Of a stretch of 64,000 nt of DNA, positions 12,501 through 23,739 are shown piece by piece. The translations under genes were made by a program, and so were the position numbers. The notes under the pieces are model-generated. The model saw only the letters and a program-made list of their open reading frames with translations. It had not been told where the DNA came from and did no database searches. Each line of letters begins with the position of its first letter. Positions within the stretch are counted from its first letter, which is position 1. This DNA is from Kryptolebias marmoratus (lineage: Eukaryota; Chordata; Actinopteri; Cyprinodontiformes; Rivulidae), in contig NC_051430.1 of NCBI RefSeq assembly GCF_001649575.2, forward strand, positions 17,354,014 through 17,418,013, read 5' to 3'.

Positions 12501-15500
12501 GCACATCATGTCTGGTGTGTCGGATTTAGTTTCTGGTGTCGCTCTGTGTAAGTTCTGTCCTGCACAGGCAACTAAATGTACATTTACTAAACTAGAAACT
12601 AGAAATAAACATTTCTTCATATAAATAATGTGTATAATGCCTGCCACCTTTTATGCTAATGTTTTAAGATCATCTTATGTTGATGGAATTATAGTTTTTT
12701 TGATCAAACCTTGAAAATAAAGCTACGCACAATTTACTGCAATCTGTTAGCACACAGAGTATGTGCTGTTAATGACTGTCAGCTGCAATCATAACAAATG
12801 TTAGCTCAATATCTGGACAACTGATTGAGTTATAGCTATTTATGCGCGTCCTAAGGTCAGCTGGCTGTGGCAGCCATCTTGAATTGGTGCTGAGTTGGTA
12901 AGCTCCAGATCTGAAACTTCAATTAAAATCCATCCAGTGGTTCATGAGATGTTCTGCTAACACAACAAACAAACACACACACACACACATAGGCACACAC
13001 ATGATGCTGAATAAAAGTAACGATGGCCCGTCAGGTCATCGGGAGGTTTGGGTCTCACCAGGTAGTCGTCGGGTTTGATGCCAAACAGATCTCTGAAGTA
13101 ACGGAAGGCCAGCGGGGCGTACGTCTTGAAGCGGAAGTCGGGGTAGTGATGCGCCGGGGTCAAGTTGCTTCCCTCACTGGTGTGCGTGTGCGACGACACA
13201 ACGAAGCCCAGAGGAAACAGAAACAACATATTAGTGGAACCAAGCAATGTCAATAAGAGATTAACTGTTCCAGTAAAACCCAGGCTGCACCGACGGAACG
13301 TGAACCCTAACGCCTTGTTTTTGCGTTTGACTTTCTCCGCTTTTGACGCTCGTGTAATTTGCTCCCTGAACGCATGAAAAGGCTTCAGTGAAGTTATCTG
13401 TGGGAACCCAGATTCACCAGAAAGGTGATGACAAAAAGGCCAGTGTTGAGTTCTTCACCTGGAGACAGGCGATGGCTCAGATTACTGGATCTACACAATA
13501 ATCAACAACACATGAGCCTTTACTATGGGAGTGAGGAGACCCATAACGAAATAACCTACATTTTGTAATCTTTACTGAATTATGAGGCGTTCTCAAAGAA
13601 GCTTTGACAAAAGCTGACCCTGCTTTTGTAACCAAGCTGACATTCATTCCAGGGGAAAACCAAAACACTGGAGGGAGCAGGTACAGCCAGTAAAATAAAA
13701 AGGATTTGCCCCACAAAGAAGCTCCTCCTAATAAATAATATAACTTTATATATTACTTAATTCACTGGGTTTGCTGTGTTTTGTTTTGTTCTGTGTTTTT
13801 CAACTATCTGGACAACTTTAAATGGAATTTAAAAGTTTTTGGTGATTCATTCTCAGATTTTTGTTGTTTATTTGCAGTTATGGGGCGGGACAGGTCACTA
13901 CTTTCGCCAGTAGATTTATCACATCGCCTGTCGGCTGAGAGCAGACCTGCAGGCAGCTCCAATAGGGTCTCGTGGGGTGAAAATAATTTCACCTTCTGGA
14001 CTTATTCTGCTGCTTTTTAGCTCACTGACACGGCCACTGCTAAGGCTAGACCTCACCTGAAAGAGTTTGCAGTGTCTAACGGGGGGATTTTTCTGTTTAC
14101 AAATCCATTTGTGAGGCTAAAATTAAAAGATAAATGATCAGTCAGCAGCTTGGAGCAGACAGAACGGACAGAGCACAGAAAGCTAAAGGCAGAGGAGAGA
14201 TAAACAACAAGACATTTTCTGCAACATGGTGGGTCTGTTTCCTGAGTCTATCAGGTGGATCTCATTTAACTAATTAAGTGGCTTCTGAACACCATGGTTG
14301 GAGATTTAAAGCAAAGGGGTGAATATATTTGCACACGCCAGTTCTTCAGCTTTTAGAAATATTTCACAAAGGCTAGCTTGAAGCTAAAAGTAGCAAAAGG
14401 CTAGAAAATGCTAAAGTGGCAAACGGATAGCTGAACCTTAAAAGTACCAAAAAGGTGGCTAGAAGCTAAATATAGCAACAAGCTAGAAAGACGCTAAAAT
14501 TATCAAAAGGCTAGACACACATATCAAATGACTAAACTAAAAGGAGCAAAAGGCTAATTAAAAGCTAAAAGTAGCAAAAAGCTAGCTAAAAATCTCTAAA
14601 CATCAGCTAAAAAGTAAAGAAGGCACAGACAAGCTAAAAGCTTAAAAAAAAACTAGTTAAAAGTTGCAAAATGGTAGCTAAAAACTAAAAGTAGCACAAT
14701 AAGACACAAATAGAGCCCGTATGCTGAAGCAGATAAAAAAAACAATGTTTTTGAGAAAAAAATAAATGTAAATAAAATTAAACAATTTAAAAATATAAAA
14801 AACATTAAAGCACGTTCTCTTGAATGAGCTGAATGTTTTGATACATGAACGGCTAAAACAGCCCAAAGTTTGCAGAAGTAGTTCGATGCTGAATCAGCGA
14901 TCACACAAAAATGAGCAGAACGAGTTCGGTGGAAGTAGGTTAATAAAGGTTTGGTTTTCCAGGCGCAAATCTAAATCTGATCGGATGTTTTGGGTCACGG
15001 GGCAGCTGTGCTGTTGTAGTCGTGGCAGCGTGTAACACGACGCATGGGACAACTCCACGATGAAATCCGACTGCTTTGTTCGAGGGCAACAACATTTACC
15101 TGTCAGGAAAACATGAAAATGTTGGATTCAGGCTGATCAGAGAGCCACCTGTGCGTGGAGCGAGTTGTGCAGTTTAATGTGGATAAATGCAACAGGGAAT
15201 TGCTTTTATATATATATATATATATATATAGGAAGTGTGTGTTTGTGAAAAACTAGCTTGACAGGAAAAAAAGCAGCAGATGAAAAACTCCAGAGAATAA
15301 CAAGATAAGGAAGAGACACAGAGTGTTGACAGAGAGGGAAGAAAAAAAAAGGAGCTTCTGAAAGCATCACTTAGCCTCTCTCACAATAGTCTTTAAAGAA
15401 AAAAATATTGTTTTTTGTGTGTTTTCACAAGACCAGAACCACTCAGAGCATAAAGAGGGGATGATTATGTCAGACATTAGTTGTAAAACGTCCAATTTCC

Positions 15501-18339
15501 CTCCCTGCTGATTATGTTTGGCCTGTTTGTGTCTTTTCTTTTTGTTCGTCTCGGAGAAAAGCTGGCCTTGGAGAGACAACCGCGGCTTTTAATAAACTTG
15601 AACATGATGTTTGTTGCCATCGAGGGTGATGCTGCAAATTCGTTTTGGATTTTATATTTCAGTGATCACAGTGAAGCAGCTGCAAAGAAAGTAAAAAATA
15701 AAATAAAAAAAACCAAGAGAAATGTTTGGCTGTTGCTGAGAAACAGGACAACGAAAGGTCAGTGTGCGGGCCAAGAACAGGTTTGCATAAACCATACAGA
15801 GTTTGCATATCCTGGTGCTGCATCTCAAAGGTAAACCACTAACTATTTCCAGACTGGACTCAAATTCTCTTCCTGAAACTTAAGAGTTAAGAAAAACATT
15901 TGGTGGTGGATGTATTTGAGCAAACAATGAACCTATTCTGCTTCATAACACCAACATGGTGATTATAAATCCCTTTTTTTTTAAAAAGTTGCACATTCAT
16001 AAATAAAGATTGAATTATATGATATCAAACATCTAGATATAGACAATATAGTTGCAATCTTCTTTGAGGGGTAAAAAAAAACAAAAATAAGCGATACACT
16101 AAAATGTATTACTTGCATATAAATTGTTACAATGTCAATTAATCTATTCGTCTAAACTAAAGAGGGGAGCAACTTCCTCCAGCTTTTTGCAGGATTTTAT
16201 ATTTCAGGGATGTTGGCTGAAAGCACAGCAACGACAAACGGTTTTGAAGGCTAAAAGTAGCGCAAAATTAAGAGATAAAATATCTGAAATTAAAGGGGAA
16301 AACGAGTCAAAGTAACATTTATCTACATGTAGTGGATACATGTCTGAAACCTGAACAGTACATGTGTTAGAAATGATTTATAGTTAAAGTAGTTTATAGA
16401 ACAAACTAACCTATTTTCACACCATAAGAGAGCATTGATCCAAAGGCTGGAAATCACGGCTCATGATGAATTATAAACACAGACACTGACTGTGTGTTTG
16501 TGAGAGTACATGAGTTGCTTTCCAAAGAGTCCCGGTCAGCTTTAGGTTATGAAAACTGTTTCTTTAAGCTGCTGATGTCACTGTGAAGACGGAGCGGACT
16601 GACGTACGCTGCAGCAGCAGGAGGTGCACAGTGAGCCGCTCTCCCTGCTGCTGGCAGGATAATCCGCTGGAGGAGGTGTAGTTTTATATATGAATGGCTA
16701 AAATAGCACAAAGTATACAGAAATAGTTAGACTGCACATAAAAATAGTGATAAAAAAAACAGGAAACATAAGTGTGAATACTGAATGAGCAAATTATTCT
16801 GAGTGGACAAAACTGTCCATCTTGCTCTTTAATGCCAAGTCTTCAAACTTGTTGATATTAGTAAACTGTTCCAGCCTGTTACCTCCTACATGCAATCTGT
16901 TTTTTTTTTCTTCTTAATGGTGCAGTTCTCTGAATCATGAGCCCCTGCTGATAAATAACCTTCAGATTATGTAAAACTCTACACAAAGAACTCGAGGCTG
17001 CTTCTGAAACGCGTACAGCACAGGAGACGTCTGGCTGCGTGTAGGAGCTGCAGGTTTGTGCGCCCGGCGCACCACTAACCTGGGCAGAAAGACGCTCTCC
17101 ACCACATAGAAGTCCTGCATAAGCACGTCTCTGTCCGGCTTTGAGGTGAGGTTGCCCACTGTGTAGCCAATCCCGAGCTGAATGGCTCCCTTTAAGGCCG
17201 ATGATGTGGTCTAGACGGGAAAATAGAAGCAAAAAAAAAAAAAATCACATCAGCTTGGCTGTAGCGCTGCTGTCACTGCTGTCTCAACCGCAAGCAAAAT
17301 ACGGAGAAAAATGCGAAGAAATTAAAAATATTTAGCTACAGCCCTGTTTGTTGCAGCTCATTTGCAAATTGTTTTCTATTCTAGTCCATAGAAGTGCTCC
17401 AGGCTGCAATGGAAGTGCTACAGCTAGCTGCTGCTGCTGCTGCGGTCAGCCCCTGCAAATAACCATAAAGTTTGTATGTGAATACCAGTGTGGTGCAAAA
17501 CTGACAGCGGCATTTAAGTTTTCAAAACAGCGCTCCTGTGAACTGCTATGAAGGCTGTTTTCAGACAGACTGGGCTGGGCTCTGCTCGGACTAGCCAATC
17601 TGGTCAAAAGTAAACTGTGTTTCTCCGGTTTTAGGTCATTCAAATAGTCATCTGCAACAGGTAAGACATTAACTGTCCGTAAGTTTTTTCACAGAACGCC
17701 AAACCAAAAGATCTGAACTATTCTGTTAAAGTTAATTTACCCTTTCTTATTAGTGTGTGTGCGAATAATTAAAAATAAAATCGAGAACAACCATTTATTT
17801 GTGTTCTGCGGGACAACCATAGAATATGAGTTATTCCCATAAAAACAATTAAAAATAGCTTTTATAAGCTGGTGAACAAACACTGTGCTTTTCCCAGTTC
17901 CTAGCTGGTCACCACTAAAGCAACATGAACAAACATACCTACTGTGCCATAAAAAGATTTGTAGTTACATTTTTAAGACTTGCTGCCATCAGCAGTGATG
18001 CTGAATTTATTTTTTATTTTTTCCCCCGCCCCCAAGTAAAGAAAATAAGTGTGACCAGCACTTGACTGATTTCTGGCAGCTCGCTCCGACAGAGGTCAGG
18101 ACATTTTAGTCTGCAGCTCAAGGACATTTTAACCACGTAAAAGTGGTTTAGGACATGCTGGGCTCCAAACAGAGACATTTAAAAATAAAAAGAAGCGTAA
18201 CAGAATCAAGCTCAAACTGACCAGAACAAATAATTTCAACCAAACACAGAGACACTCTTGTCTGTGTTACCTTCTTGTACGTTTTTTCTCTGCTTGTATT
18301 CAAAGTCCCTCCCATCCCATTCTCTGTGGTGGTTGACAT
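387..18339 (-). CDS. pip5k1b: Phosphatidylinositol-4-phosphate 5-kinase type I beta (3' end outside window)
   Basis: The enzyme phosphorylates PI4P on the 5-hydroxyl to make PI(4,5)P2 at the plasma membrane. Ten coding exons on the minus strand join in phase: 18271-18339, 17080-17210, 13059-13176, 10111-10263, 9341-9640, 3905-4107, 3159-3242, 2146-2194, 1965-2049 and 387-545. They give about 450 residues from MSTTTENG; the human protein is about 540, so roughly 90 residues lie left of the window. The start ATG directly follows a TTTTTAG acceptor. Landmarks: glycine-rich loop NPGASGS near residue 120, ATP lysine K138 in [15 protein letters not shown] near 203-212, catalytic MDYSLLLG (D266), IID metal site (D347), then the [11 protein letters not shown] activation-loop region. 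The phrases [21 protein letters not shown] and [11 protein letters not shown], and the N-terminus, fit the beta paralogue best; alpha or gamma is less likely. Introns hold a LINE remnant, a telomere-like tract and dispersed repeats. Confidence 0.93.
1462..1482. repeat. (GT)n microsatellite
   Basis: Pure GT dinucleotide run just left of the pip5k1b exon at 1965-2049, inside the intron between that exon and the one at 387-545. Confidence 0.9.
3560..3874 (+). repeat. Telomere-like GGTTAG-rich tract with GGGGACC hairpin and (GT)n
   Basis: A hairpin with 10-bp perfect arms (3635-3644 and 3650-3659, GTGGGGACCA / TGGTCCCCAC) is followed at 3680-3800 by degenerate GGGTTAGGG, GGTTAGG and GGTTTAGG units, then by a (GT)n run at 3853-3874. 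It sits in a pip5k1b intron, just downstream (gene sense) of the exon at 3905-4107. The composition suggests a dispersed fish repeat with telomere-like units; a true relic of a telomere is possible but not required. Confidence 0.65.
5335..6385 (+). mobile_element. 5'-truncated, decayed LINE (reverse transcriptase C-terminal half)
   Basis: The piece near 5395-5440 reads as the RT motif [10 protein letters not shown] with flanking LF, in shifted frames. Around 5640-5830 come NLGVIFD, FDKQ and VVKSCFLQL, and around 5890-5930 [10 protein letters not shown], all typical of CR1/L2/Rex1-type LINEs of fish. The 3' end carries GTGCTTTATAAATAAAGTT followed by TTTGATTTGA, the usual tail of such elements. 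Stops and frameshifts throughout show it is dead. It lies antisense in the pip5k1b intron between exons 3905-4107 and 9341-9640. The clade is not certain. Confidence 0.8.
6850..7025 (-). repeat. Dispersed repeat family A, inverted copy
   Basis: Contains ATGAAAGGCAGCGGGTGATA, then TGCAATTGTTC and GGGGAATGCTAGGCCTTTAT. The same order is seen at 22440-22515 and 56455-56515. It lies within a pip5k1b intron. Confidence 0.6.
10495..10622 (-). repeat. Dispersed repeat family A, short inverted copy
   Basis: Shares AGGTTTGACCAAAACAGC, CATAAGATGATCTCAGT and GGCATGAAAGGTGGCAGGCG with the copies at 22.4 kb and 56.4 kb. It lies in the pip5k1b intron upstream (gene sense) of the exon at 10111-10263. Confidence 0.6.
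12640..12990 (+). repeat. Dispersed repeat family A copy ending in (CA)n
   Basis: The copy runs from TGCCTGCCACCTTTTATGC through AAGATCATCTTATGTTGATG to GGCTGTGGCAGCCATCTTGA and GGTTCATGAGATGTTCTGCT. It is followed by a CA run at 12972-12989. It is one of the longer copies in the window and ends about 70 bp from the pip5k1b exon at 13059-13176. Confidence 0.7.
14345..14910 (+). repeat. Repeat family B: degenerate AGCTAAAAGTAGCAAAAGGCT tandem
   Basis: About a dozen imperfect units of AGCTAAAAGTAGCAAAAGGCT, built around GCTA and AAAAG, fill 14345-14700. A unique flank follows with GCTGAATCAGCGATCACAC at 14887-14905. Related segments occur at about 16240-16275 and 16690-16800, inverted at 25500-25720 and 29583-29690, and in unc45b intron DNA at 60755-60840. 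No coding capacity is seen; it lies in a pip5k1b intron. Confidence 0.7.
15207..15230. repeat. (TA)n microsatellite
   Basis: Uninterrupted TA run in the pip5k1b intron between exons 13059-13176 and 17080-17210. Confidence 0.9.
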
Positions 18340-18473
18340 CTAAAAAGAAGAGGCACAAATCAAGAGGATATAGACAACAAACTCTCCATAAAGCTTACCA
18401 AAGATAAATGATATGTGTTGCATAACCCTCAAACAGAATTACATTCGCCGTGAGGTCAAGAGCATAAACTTAC

Positions 18474-18562
18474 CTCGCCTTTTAGCGATAAGCTGCGCTG
18501 GACGAACAGCAATCAGGGCAACACCTCTGTGTTATTAGATTGAGCAATCATCAGGGGAGTCT
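18474..18562 (-). other. pip5k1b: Probable 5'UTR exon of pip5k1b
   Basis: Just upstream of the ATG exon lies a segment with a strong acceptor (CTCTTTCTCTTGCAG) and a strong donor (GGCGAG/GTAAGT). It is separated from the coding exon by a 134-bp intron (18340-18473). It carries a short upstream reading frame of 12 codons, MIAQSNNTEVLP. No frame continues into the kinase ORF, so it would be untranslated leader. It was inferred from splice signals alone. Confidence 0.5.
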
Positions 18563-21500
18563 CTGCAAGAGAAAGAGTGCTCAGAGTCACTGTTGTGCAA
18601 TAAAAAAGTGAAAAGACCGGGCAAAGAACCACTAATAGACTCTGCATTACGACAAGCAAACCTGCTTCAAAGCAAAGACATGATGAGAACCCAGAGACTG
18701 ACAGATGGGCATGCCTTCCAGCCGAAGACACCATTCTGTTAATCACTGCCTGACAAGAGAGGCAATATTCTTTAGACAGTGACTCATGAAATGTTTGTGA
18801 GTAAAAACAGCCAAATATGTTATTAGAGTCTTGCTCTCTCGTTCGTCACTTCAACACCTCACGAATCACAGAAGAGTTTCTGAGAGCGAGCCAAAGATCT
18901 GGAGCTCAAGGCCTTCGCCCCACTTACAGTACAACAAAGTTCCTGCTAAGCCACTAAACTCCTATTTATGTAAGGTTTTTTTTTTTCATCCCTCCTCTCC
19001 AGAGAAAATAAGGCAGAGTGACGTAGGTCCTAGTCGCTGGGCCTCAGACTCCAAACAGGTCAGAGGGGTGAAAAGCTTAAAGAAAACAGAAGCGACACTC
19101 CTCCTCTGACAAACCCTGGCACGTCTGCAGCCATCACACCACCTGCATATAAATGCACCTGCAGGTTCCAGACCCTTGAATGTCGTCCTGCTTCATCAGC
19201 GCTTCTGGTGCCGTGTCCTCCGGCCAACTGTTCTGTGACCGGCGGCCACATCAACTACTAAAAATGTCCCTGTGAGTCAGAGCGCTTTTACTCTGAAAAA
19301 CGTCACACACAGTTCTGTTTGTGTATAACACTTAACATCATTTCTTTGGCTGCCGGACCATTTTCAAATCAGTGTTCTCGTTGTTTGTTAAAGGGACAGT
19401 CTAGCTATTTTTGTAGTGATGTTTTGTCAAATAGTTGTCAATATTTGGCACCCTATCAGCCGTGGCATCAGTCATCGTGTGGCAATGATTAACTAAAGGA
19501 GGGTGCATCTCTCAGGTTCTGTGCCAGGTTTGTTTTCCTGTTTCTTAAAAAGCATGGCTTTCAGATGCTGTTCAGCTATAGACAGCTTAGGCCTGGCACT
19601 TCTTCTTCTTCTTTTATTAGCCGCTTGTCCACATTCCTCATTTTCTTAAACACACGCAATGTGTTGTCATGGACCGGACAGCAGATGAGTGAAAAAAGTA
19701 GCCAAAGTCCTAAGAAATACCATCAAAACTGCTGAAGGACTACTGATTAGGACCTTTTTAAAAGATTACAAAAACGTCTGGCTCCTTGGAAGCAAAGAGT
19801 TAAAAATATATATATAGGTAGTTTAAAACTTCTGCACAGTACTGTATGTAAAGGCTATGTTAAAAATAGTCCTCTAACAAAGGAGATATTTGCTTCAAGA
19901 TGAAATCGTGCTCACGTGCACTGATAATAAAAGAATGCAGCAGGCCCTATGAGGTTTCATCTTCAGCTAGAGACCTTATCTCCAAACTAACTTTTCCGTT
20001 GCTAATACAACAACATATTTTGGCCAGAGGCACAAAGCATTGCATCTCTGAGAATATGCATCATTTATGTGTCCCCGCCCCCCTGAAAAAAATACAATAT
20101 CCTTTCTCACCTGAAGGAAGATAAGTGTGCATACACACACACACCAACTTTGACACTGTTATGAGTTTAATCAAAACCAAAAATAAAGGCGTTATGACAC
20201 GCTGTAATCAATCTTGAGCTGTGTCAGGAGGGGCAAATCTGGGTAATGAGGTGCTGATCCACCTGAGCCGTCACTCCATATGATCGCCTGGGTGATCTGG
20301 AGCAGAAGAATGTTAATGAGTCTGCAGGCAGGCCTGTCTGGCTCTCAGCTCAGCCCCGGCCTGAGTGTCGGTGTCAAAATAAATTGTGTGGATATCTCTG
20401 CCGCCCCCTCCTTGTCCTCCTCCTCCTCTCACCTGACCCCACAGAGCCCAGTTTCCAGAACAGTCCGTGAGAGGCCAGCAGCTGCGGCGAACAACAGCAG
20501 CCCTCCTGTTCACTTTGCAACAAAAGGCGGGCAGACAGACGGACACGCTGATATGAAATGAACTGATGGACGGGTGATCCCAATCAGACGTGCCTCGCCG
20601 TTGTCAGGCCCTCCCTTAGCAAACATCACATGGCACATTGGAAACTAACAAGGAAAACATGGGAGCACCAGAATGCTGTAAGAGTTAGGTAACACAATAC
20701 CTTCCACGTCCATTTGTGTCGAATCAATGCCTCTGGCAGATGGTGCCACTCGGAAAACGAACCAAACGGGTCAAATGATCCAAGGGATCAATAAAAAGGA
20801 AACTCTGTGTTTGAACTTCTAAATATAAAGGAAACGAGGGATGTTTGGATGTGTTCCTGGGATAGGAAACATATCAGGACAGAAGCACACAGAAAGACCA
20901 CTTTTCCAAGGTGGGCGGTGGATAAACGCTGCAGTAAAATTTTACATACCAAACAGTTTCACTCAGTACTTCCAGCATGTATGCTGATAGCAATGATCGT
21001 AATATGACTCTGACACAGAAAAAGGGAGTTCCCTGAATAACCTCAAATTCCAACATGGCTGCCTTGTGTATGAAAAGTAATCAGACTTTCTTCTTTCACT
21101 TGTGTCAGTTTGAGCCCCATGATACCAGTCACACACAGACTACTTTACAATCTCTATTAGGAAAGATGTTGCTACGTTTGATTAATTAAAATGCAGCAAA
21201 ACACGTTGTTATTTGCTTATACTGCTTAGATTAGGTGAACAATTGGCAAATCCTACTGGTTCTCCAGCATTAATGGAAGAAACTGTTCTGCAAAACCCTC
21301 ACGGGTGGGAAGAACCGTGGTAAACGCTCTTCGGCTCAGCTTTACACGACCCAACGTTTGATGCACTTGTCTTTGCCACTTGCGAAACACTTTGTGGCCG
21401 CGGCTCTTCGGCGTAAACAAACATACTGTGCTTACGTCTCCCCTGTGCCGCTCTCTGTTCACAAACAACTCTGTTCCGACTTGTCCCACGCCCTTTTCCA

Positions 21501-22333
21501 AACGTCTCTCACCCTACAAACAAACAGACTTGAGCACAGATCAAACACGGGCTCTCATGCCACATCTCCTCCGCGGTTTCAAGGTCATTACCAAGGATGC
21601 CAGTCAGGCCCGATGAAAGTCAAACAGCCGCTCCGAAGACGAGCACACTGCTGGTGAGGAAAACATGCTGCAGAGGGGACTGAACACAGCTGGACTGCTA
21701 CATGGTTTCAAATGTATAATTCTAAACCAAAAAAAAAAAAAAAGGATCATTAAATGACAAAGAGGAGCAGAAGTCTTGAAACCATCTGATAATGAGATCA
21801 GGTTCAGCCAAAGAAGGCTCTCACAGTTTCTGCCAAAGATCTAATTTACAGGTTCCCATGTTTGGTCTGCTTTTTTCAGCCCCCAGATACAGAACTATTG
21901 GATTACTTCCAGCAGACTGTAGACAAATTGAAGAATCGATAGCGGACCGGACCGCTGGGCTGTTACGACCCCCAGCAGTCCTCGGACCGGGGCGTTAGAC
22001 GAGCGCAGACATCTGGATTTGGAGTCAGGGAAGATGCGAGCAGTCGGCTTAGCTCTGCCTGACAGGGACCGGCTTCATCTACTTTAGTGTTCTCAGAAAA
22101 CAATTTAAATCTCATGTTTGAGTTCAGGTTTTATCTAATCTCTTTTTAGTGGGCAAAAATTGTTAATATCCCCAAACCCTGAGTGGGATTTTATTTTAAA
22201 TGCACTGAAATGAAGCCCAGAAATGAGCCTTTCTTTAAGTCCTTTATGAATGTCATGTCAGGCAGGACTCAACATTTATCACCTGCGGCCATTTTGCCCG
22301 TGTCTGTGTGTACATGTTTGTTTGTGTGTTGTG
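18563..22333. other. Gene-poor stretch upstream of the pip5k1b coding exons
   Basis: No exon could be supported here on either strand. Open frames are short, lack family resemblance and lack flanking splice sites in phase. It may be a long first intron of pip5k1b or intergenic DNA; the window does not decide. A small CTTCTTCTTCTT run sits near 19600. Confidence 0.5.
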
Positions 22334-22515
22334 TTAGCAAAATATCTCAAAGCCAGTGGATGGATTTTAATGAAACCTTCACAAAGTAATTAGGTCCTTT
22401 ACAAGGTTTGACCAAAATGACCATAACTCTGTGAAAGGATGACCTTAGTTTAAAACCCTGGCACAATACGTGGCGGGTGATATGCATTTCTTCAAGCAAT
22501 GCTAGGCCTTTAATT
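22334..22515 (-). repeat. Dispersed repeat family A, inverted copy
   Basis: Begins GTTAGCAAAATATCTCAAAG, continues AAGGTTTGACCAAAATG and GGCGGGTGATATGCATTTC, and ends CAATGCTAGGCCTTTAAT. This is colinear with the longer copy at 56216-56515. Confidence 0.7.
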
Positions 22516-22867
22516 TTTCCACAGAAAACTTGTTAGTGTGCGAGTCTCATTGCATATTTGGATCACTTCAGCTCCAAACGGCTTCTGTCAAACGTTTTAT
22601 GACTTATAATGGATCATAAGTTTGGCTAAATAAATGTGGGGTTTTCTTACTCCACTAATCATGGAATAAACTGTCCTATAAATGTTAAAAACAAAGATAA
22701 GCGATCCTCTAAAAGTCCCACTGACTGATCCTCTGAATATAAGACTGATTCGATTTGAGCCGAGACAGGCAGATGAAAAAAAAGAAAACAGCACCTTGTG
22801 TAATAAACTACATGATTTCAACCGCAAGCATATTAGTTTTCCTCTCAAACAGACAGATATTAATCTT

Positions 22868-22888
22868 ACACACACACACACACACACA
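22868..22888. repeat. (CA)n microsatellite
   Basis: Short uninterrupted CA run in non-coding DNA. Confidence 0.85.
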
Positions 22889-23078
22889 TCCTCGAGTCCA
22901 GGAGATGAAACTGTGAAACAGCGAGTCTATATCAGATTGTATTATTCCATAATTTCCTAAATCATCTGGAGGAGTGTTTGCCTTTATCAGCCCTCCGACA
23001 GGCAGGCTGTGACGCAGCTTCAGAGTAGAGTCTGCCTGCTAACACCAGGCACGATGCAGCACTGCAGAGCCTGGAATG

Positions 23079-23080
<2 letters not shown>

Positions 23081-23126
<46 letters not shown>
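23081..23126. repeat. (GT)n microsatellite, 23 units
   Basis: The longest pure dinucleotide tract in the window, 46 bases of GT. It is likely to vary in length between individuals. Confidence 0.95.
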
Positions 23127-23130
<4 letters not shown>

Positions 23131-23560
23131 GCTGCATGTGAGAACGTGATTAAAAGTCTAAGCCTGAGTAGATTGGGCTGAGCGGACAGGCCGACAGCTC
23201 GAAGTGAACTTTTATTCAAAATGTTGGTGAAGGTGAACAGAACAGGTGAGACAAAAGCTGGTGGGGAGCAGAACGCCTAATGATGGGTTTTTTCCTGCAG
23301 TGGAGCTGATGACAGCTCTGTTATCTGGGGGACAGTCCGAACTACTGAACCAAAGATTGAGACAAACAATCTGATGAAGTGAGCAGAGGAACAGGTGTGG
23401 TTACAAATGCACTCATCTGGATTTTTTTTTTCTTTTTTTGTCTTAACAGGCTTCTGTAAAGTGTTAAAAGAAGCAGGGAGCTCTGCGCACTGAGAGCTAA
23501 TATTCTGCAGTGTTTACTGCTCTAAGTGCAGAGAAATCCCCTGAATCTGAAATACATTTA

Positions 23561-23563
<3 letters not shown>

Positions 23564-23602
<39 letters not shown>
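23564..23602. repeat. (TA)n microsatellite next to a repeat family A fragment
   Basis: A 39-base AT/TA run. It is followed directly by a short copy of repeat family A at about 23610-23735, recognised by AGTTTCATTAAAATCCCTCC and GTACTTTGCTAACA. Confidence 0.9.
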
Positions 23603-23605
<3 letters not shown>

Positions 23606-23739
23606 AAGGCCTGGCATACATGTCACCCAACTCAGGACAGAGAGTTAAACTAAAAGTAATGAAAAATGCTGAAAGTTTCATTAAAATCCCTCCTCTGGTT
23701 CACGAGGTACTTTGCTAACACTACAGTCAAATGAACACA

